From Paenibacillus harenae (lineage in GTDB: Bacteria > Bacillota > Bacilli > Paenibacillales > Paenibacillaceae), in NCBI RefSeq assembly GCF_030812415.1, contig NZ_JAUSST010000001.1, positions 372,001-436,000 on the forward strand: a DNA stretch of 64,000 nucleotides, given 5' to 3'. Positions 62,394-64,000 of the stretch are shown here, one piece after another. Every line of letters starts with the position of its first letter. The first letter of the stretch is position 1. Under the pieces are notes generated by a model. The model was given only the letters and a program-made list of their open reading frames with translations. It did not search any database and had not been told where the DNA came from. Made by a program: the position numbers and the translations under genes.

Positions 62394-63530
62394 TTATTTG
62401 CCGCTAACGGCCGCTTGCTTTATTATTTCAACGACCAGCTCCGTCACTTTGACGAGATCGTCCGCTTTAATCTGTTCTTTCGTCGTATGAATATGCTCGT
62501 AACCAACGGCTAGATTGACGGTAGGCACACCGAGTCCGTTGAAAATATTCGCGTCGCTGCCGCCGCCCGAATGGAAGGTGCGAGGGGTGCGGCCGATGGC
62601 TGCGATCGCTTGCTTCGCAAGCTGAACTACAGGATCTTCATCATCGTATTGATACGCCGGATAGATGATTTCGCTCACGAGCTCGCCGCGAGCGCCATAT
62701 TCTGCGGCTGCGCTCTCCACAGCCTTGCGCATCGCCTCGATTTGCGCATCCAGCTTATGCTGAACAATGCTGCGCGCCTCCGCATCCAGCTTCACGTAAT
62801 CACAAACAATGTTCGTTGCTCCGCCGCCTTCGAACCTTCCGATGTTCGCCGTCGTCTCGTTGTCGATACGCCCGAGCGGCATTCTTGCAATCGCTTTGGC
62901 AGCGACTTGAATCGCGCTGATGCCGTCCTCAGGATTAACGCCCGCATGTGCCGATTTGCCGTACATCTTAATAGTCACCTTCGCTTGCGTAGGCGCCGCT
63001 ACGGCGATATTGCCAATGGCTCCGTTCGAGTCGAGCGCATAACCGAACTTCGCTTCAAGCTTCGATGCGTCAAGCGCACGCGCGCCAAGCAACCCCGATT
63101 CTTCGCCAACCGTTATAACGAATTGAATGGGACCATGCGGAATCGACTTCTCCTTCAGCACGCGAATAGCCTCGAACAAAGCGGCAATTCCCGCTTTGTC
63201 GTCGCTTCCGAGTATCGTTGTCCCGTCGCTTCGGATGTAGCCGTCATCGTCCAATTGAGGCTTAATGCCGTTGCCCGGCGTTACTGTATCCATATGACAG
63301 GTGAAGAAAATCGGCGGAGCATCCGTTACGCCTTCCGCAGCGGCAAGCTTGGCGAACAAGTTGTTCGCGCCGTGTCCGGTTTTCGCAGCGGCGTCGTCTT
63401 CATCGATCGACAAGCCAAGAGCCGAAAACTTCTGCTTCAATACTTTGCTTATCTCCTGCTCGTGTTTTGTCTCGCTATCGACCTGTACCAGCTCCATGAA
63501 TTCTTTCACTAGGCGATCTTTTGCAATCAT
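62394..63530 (-). CDS. M20 family peptidase (PepT-like)
   Basis: Zinc aminopeptidase of the M20 clan, 378 aa from the ATG at 63530 behind GGAGG. Metal ligands and catalysts: FTCHMDTVTPG (His, Asp), GSDDKAGIAALFE (Asp), GEESGLLGARALD (catalytic Glu and ligand), and a late AVGYEHIHTTKEQI His. The small dimerisation domain interrupts the catalytic one around residues 185-295. It resembles the B. subtilis YqjE/PepT-like tripeptidases; the substrate is not certain. Confidence 0.92.
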   Translation of the reverse strand: MIAKDRLVKEFMELVQVDSETKHEQEISKVLKQKFSALGLSIDEDDAAAKTGHGANNLFAKLAAAEGVTDAPPIFFTCHMDTVTPGNGIKPQLDDDGYIRSDGTTILGSDDKAGIAALFEAIRVLKEKSIPHGPIQFVITVGEESGLLGARALDASKLEAKFGYALDSNGAIGNIAVAAPTQAKVTIKMYGKSAHAGVNPEDGISAIQVAAKAIARMPLGRIDNETTANIGRFEGGGATNIVCDYVKLDAEARSIVQHKLDAQIEAMRKAVESAAAEYGARGELVSEIIYPAYQYDDEDPVVQLAKQAIAAIGRTPRTFHSGGGSDANIFNGLGVPTVNLAVGYEHIHTTKEQIKADDLVKVTELVVEIIKQAAVSGK

Positions 63531-63624
63531 TAACGTTTCCTCCAACCATCAAATTCGTATACAATAGAGTTAGGGACAAGCTATACGCGATAACATACAA
63601 CAATTTATTATAGAAAGGGGCTGC

Positions 63625-63729
63625 ATGCGCATGGGCAACCGAAAAGTCATCCGTATCGTCGCCATTATCCTCGTATCCGCCATGCTTTTGTCAACGTTAG
63701 TTGCCGGACTCGGCTCTCTGTTGTACTAA
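63625..63729 (+). CDS. prli42: Stressosome-associated protein Prli42
   Basis: Found by hand; 34 aa, MRMGNRKVIRIVAIILVSAM... ending LSTLVAGLGSLLY. A basic N-terminus and one membrane helix with the MLLSTLLAG-type core (MLLSTLVAG) match Prli42, the small membrane protein that anchors the stressosome through RsbR in Listeria. AAGGGG lies upstream; the second ATG (63631) is an equally possible start. Its last 33 bases overlap the convergent lipB. Confidence 0.82.
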   Translation: MRMGNRKVIRIVAIILVSAMLLSTLVAGLGSLLY

Positions 63730-64000
63730 TTCCGGCAAGTCGAATTGAAATTGCTTCGCGAAGAATGGCAGCAATTGTGCAGCCGCTTCCTCCACCGGCA
63801 AGTCGCGTCCCGTGAGATCGTTGAACGACGTTACGCCATACTCGCCGATGCCGCAGGGAACGATGCCGCTGAACCCTTCGAAGGCGATGCCTTCCTTAAT
63901 ATTAAGCGCGAAGCCGTGACTCGTAACGAAGCCGCGCCGATTGCGCGCTTTGTTAAACTTCACTCCTATGGCGGCGATCTTCTCGTCGCCAACCCATACT
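63697..64000 (-). CDS. lipB: Octanoyltransferase LipB (partial, 5' end outside window)
   Basis: C-terminal part of lipoyl(octanoyl) transferase, which moves octanoate from acyl carrier protein to lipoate-dependent enzymes. Reading in from the window edge gives VWVGDEKIAAIGVKFNKARN, then RRGFVTSHGFALNI, and SGIVPCGI with the catalytic Cys, which together are diagnostic for LipB. The start lies beyond base 64000. The 3' end overlaps prli42. Confidence 0.93.
   Translation of the reverse strand, partial: VWVGDEKIAAIGVKFNKARNRRGFVTSHGFALNIKEGIAFEGFSGIVPCGIGEYGVTSFNDLTGRDLPVEEAAAQLLPFFAKQFQFDLPELVQQRAESGN

Noticed and set aside
62571..63512. 313-codon open frame on the plus strand
   Set aside because: Antisense to the PepT-like gene, with no start signal.

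Overview
The window is a 64 kb stretch of core chromosome from an endospore-forming Firmicute, most likely a Paenibacillus or close relative. The gene order follows the Bacillus subtilis region hepS-menG / mtrB / hbs / spoIVA / gpsA / der / rpsA-like / cmk / ypeB / prsW / gudB / serA / resABCDE / spmAB / dacB / scpAB / rib / ppiB / lysA / spoVA / sigF / dacF / nucleoside salvage / xerD / fur / spoIIM / nudF almost step by step. The moderate G+C content, the clean AGGAGG ribosome binding sites and frequent GTG/TTG starts, the many sporulation genes (spoIVA, spoVIF, ypeB, spmA/B, dacB, gerW, spoVAA/AB/AF, sigF, spoIIAA/AB, dacF, spoIIM, mciZ, a Spo0E-like phosphatase) and several families typical of Paenibacillus all support this. 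I see no rRNA, tRNA, prophage, insertion sequence or CRISPR array.

Layout. 1-3.1 kb: isoprenoid quinone genes (UbiA-type prenyltransferase, menG, hepS) and an unknown membrane-anchored protein. 3.2-5.7 kb: mtrB (TRAP), hbs (HU) with an unusual tandem-repeat leader, and spoIVA. 6-8.9 kb: a YphF-like lipoprotein, two 2Fe-2S ferredoxins enclosing a nucleotidyltransferase-like gene, a DUF2768 protein and spoVIF. 8.9-13.7 kb: gpsA, plsY, der, the YIEGIA protein with its small capping subunit, and a YphA-like membrane protein. 13.8-19.3 kb: S1-domain protein, plsC, cmk, a YpfB-like small protein that appears to start at ATT, a PilZ protein, ypeB and a small zinc-ribbon-like protein. 19.4-25.9 kb: prsW, gudB, mecA, a polysaccharide deacetylase, a CPBP protease and unknown proteins. 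26-28 kb: serA behind a structured leader.

28-34.6 kb: resE, resD, resC, resB, resA (cytochrome c maturation and redox two-component control) and rluB. 34.6-39.9 kb: spmB, spmA, dacB, gerW, a DUF2953 gene, scpB, scpA. 40-44.1 kb: riboflavin operon ribD-ribE-ribBA-ribH behind an FMN riboswitch. 44.3-52.1 kb: ppiB, lysA, spoVAF, spoVAB, spoVAA, sigF, spoIIAB, spoIIAA (behind a very good sigma-H promoter) and dacF. 52.3-57.4 kb: pyrimidine and purine nucleoside phosphorylases, phosphopentomutase, a Spo0E-like phosphatase, xerD and a YqzK-like gene. 57.4-64 kb: ald, a subtilisin-like protease, fur, spoIIM, nudF, mciZ, a PepT-like peptidase, prli42 and the end of lipB.

Almost everything is on the minus strand. 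The plus-strand exceptions are the deacetylase, the 305-aa unknown, serA, the subtilase, mciZ and prli42. The region is mostly conserved core. The less expected content lies in leaders and intergenic structures: four 38-bp hairpin repeats before hbs with a decayed relative before gerW, a serA leader with a terminator but no recognisable T-box, palindromes between serA and resE, and an unexplained structured stretch between nudF and spoIIM. Some linkages known from B. subtilis are missing: sleB next to ypeB, spoVAC-AD-AE, and mtrA/folE.
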